Shown here in pieces: positions 63,961-64,000 of a DNA stretch of 64,000 bases. Position numbers and translations under genes: made by a program. The notes below the pieces were generated by a model that ran no database searches, was not told the DNA's origin, and worked only from the letters and a program-made list of their open reading frames with translations. Origin of the DNA: Plotosus lineatus (taxonomy: Eukaryota; Chordata; Actinopteri; Siluriformes; Plotosidae); the NCBI GenBank assembly GCA_024760905.1, contig CM045746.1, positions 10,515,466-10,579,465 of the forward strand, given 5' to 3'. Within the stretch, counting starts at the first letter, position 1. Every line of letters starts with the position of its first letter.

Positions 63961-64000
63961 TCCAGTCGAAAAGTGTAGTGTGTTAATTCAACTCTGGGGA

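Overview
The window is vertebrate nuclear DNA, almost certainly from a ray-finned (teleost) fish. It holds two intron-split genes with canonical GT-AG junctions, abundant (GT)n/(GA)n/(AT)n microsatellites, Tc1-like and Tigger-like DNA transposons, RTE-type and other non-LTR retrotransposons, and several tRNA-derived SINE families. I cannot fix the species. There are no bacterial operons, CRISPR arrays, rRNA genes or functional tRNA genes.

Left part (1-20 kb), minus strand: a type II transmembrane C-type lectin-like receptor. Four in-phase exons can be read: a membrane exon at 17531-17704 and three lectin-domain exons at 10446-10313, 10215-10109 and 9509-9362. The N-terminal exon is not resolved. 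The sequence just upstream of the membrane exon (17777-18240, plus a short piece near 19.5 kb) recurs at 1-430 and 4480-4560. This points to a tandem lectin paralog whose body lies off the left edge. The lectin intron is expanded by a TIR element (11491-16979) that carries a full-length LINE (12698-16681) with a perfect 19-bp target-site duplication. The left copy is interrupted by a four-level nest of repeats (about 470-4250).

Central part (21.4-52 kb), plus strand: one complete folliculin-interacting protein gene, most like fnip2. I assembled 17 coding exons whose phases all join into an 872-codon frame. It has a GC-rich start region with three CACGTG boxes, two of them in GTCACGTGA context, and two short upstream ORFs. 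FNIP proteins partner folliculin at the lysosome in Rag GTPase/mTORC1, AMPK and TFEB/TFE3 signalling. Introns 2 and 14 carry antisense RTE retrotransposons; the one in intron 14 is itself split by a 1,315-bp TIR element. Intron 5 carries a Tc1 remnant. Many fnip splice sites abut (GT)n tracts, and the exon 8 donor lies inside one.

Right part (52-64 kb): no gene is recognised. It holds SINEs (including a tandem pair bordered by three copies of one 13-bp repeat), a palindromic MITE split by a SINE, a Tigger-like TIR element and opposed RTE fragments at the right edge.

The most notable repeat observation is a SINE whose tRNA-like head is joined either to a LINE2-like tail or to a bipartite tail made of the RTE 5' leader fused to the RTE 3' terminus. 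The donor RTE family is present in the same window.
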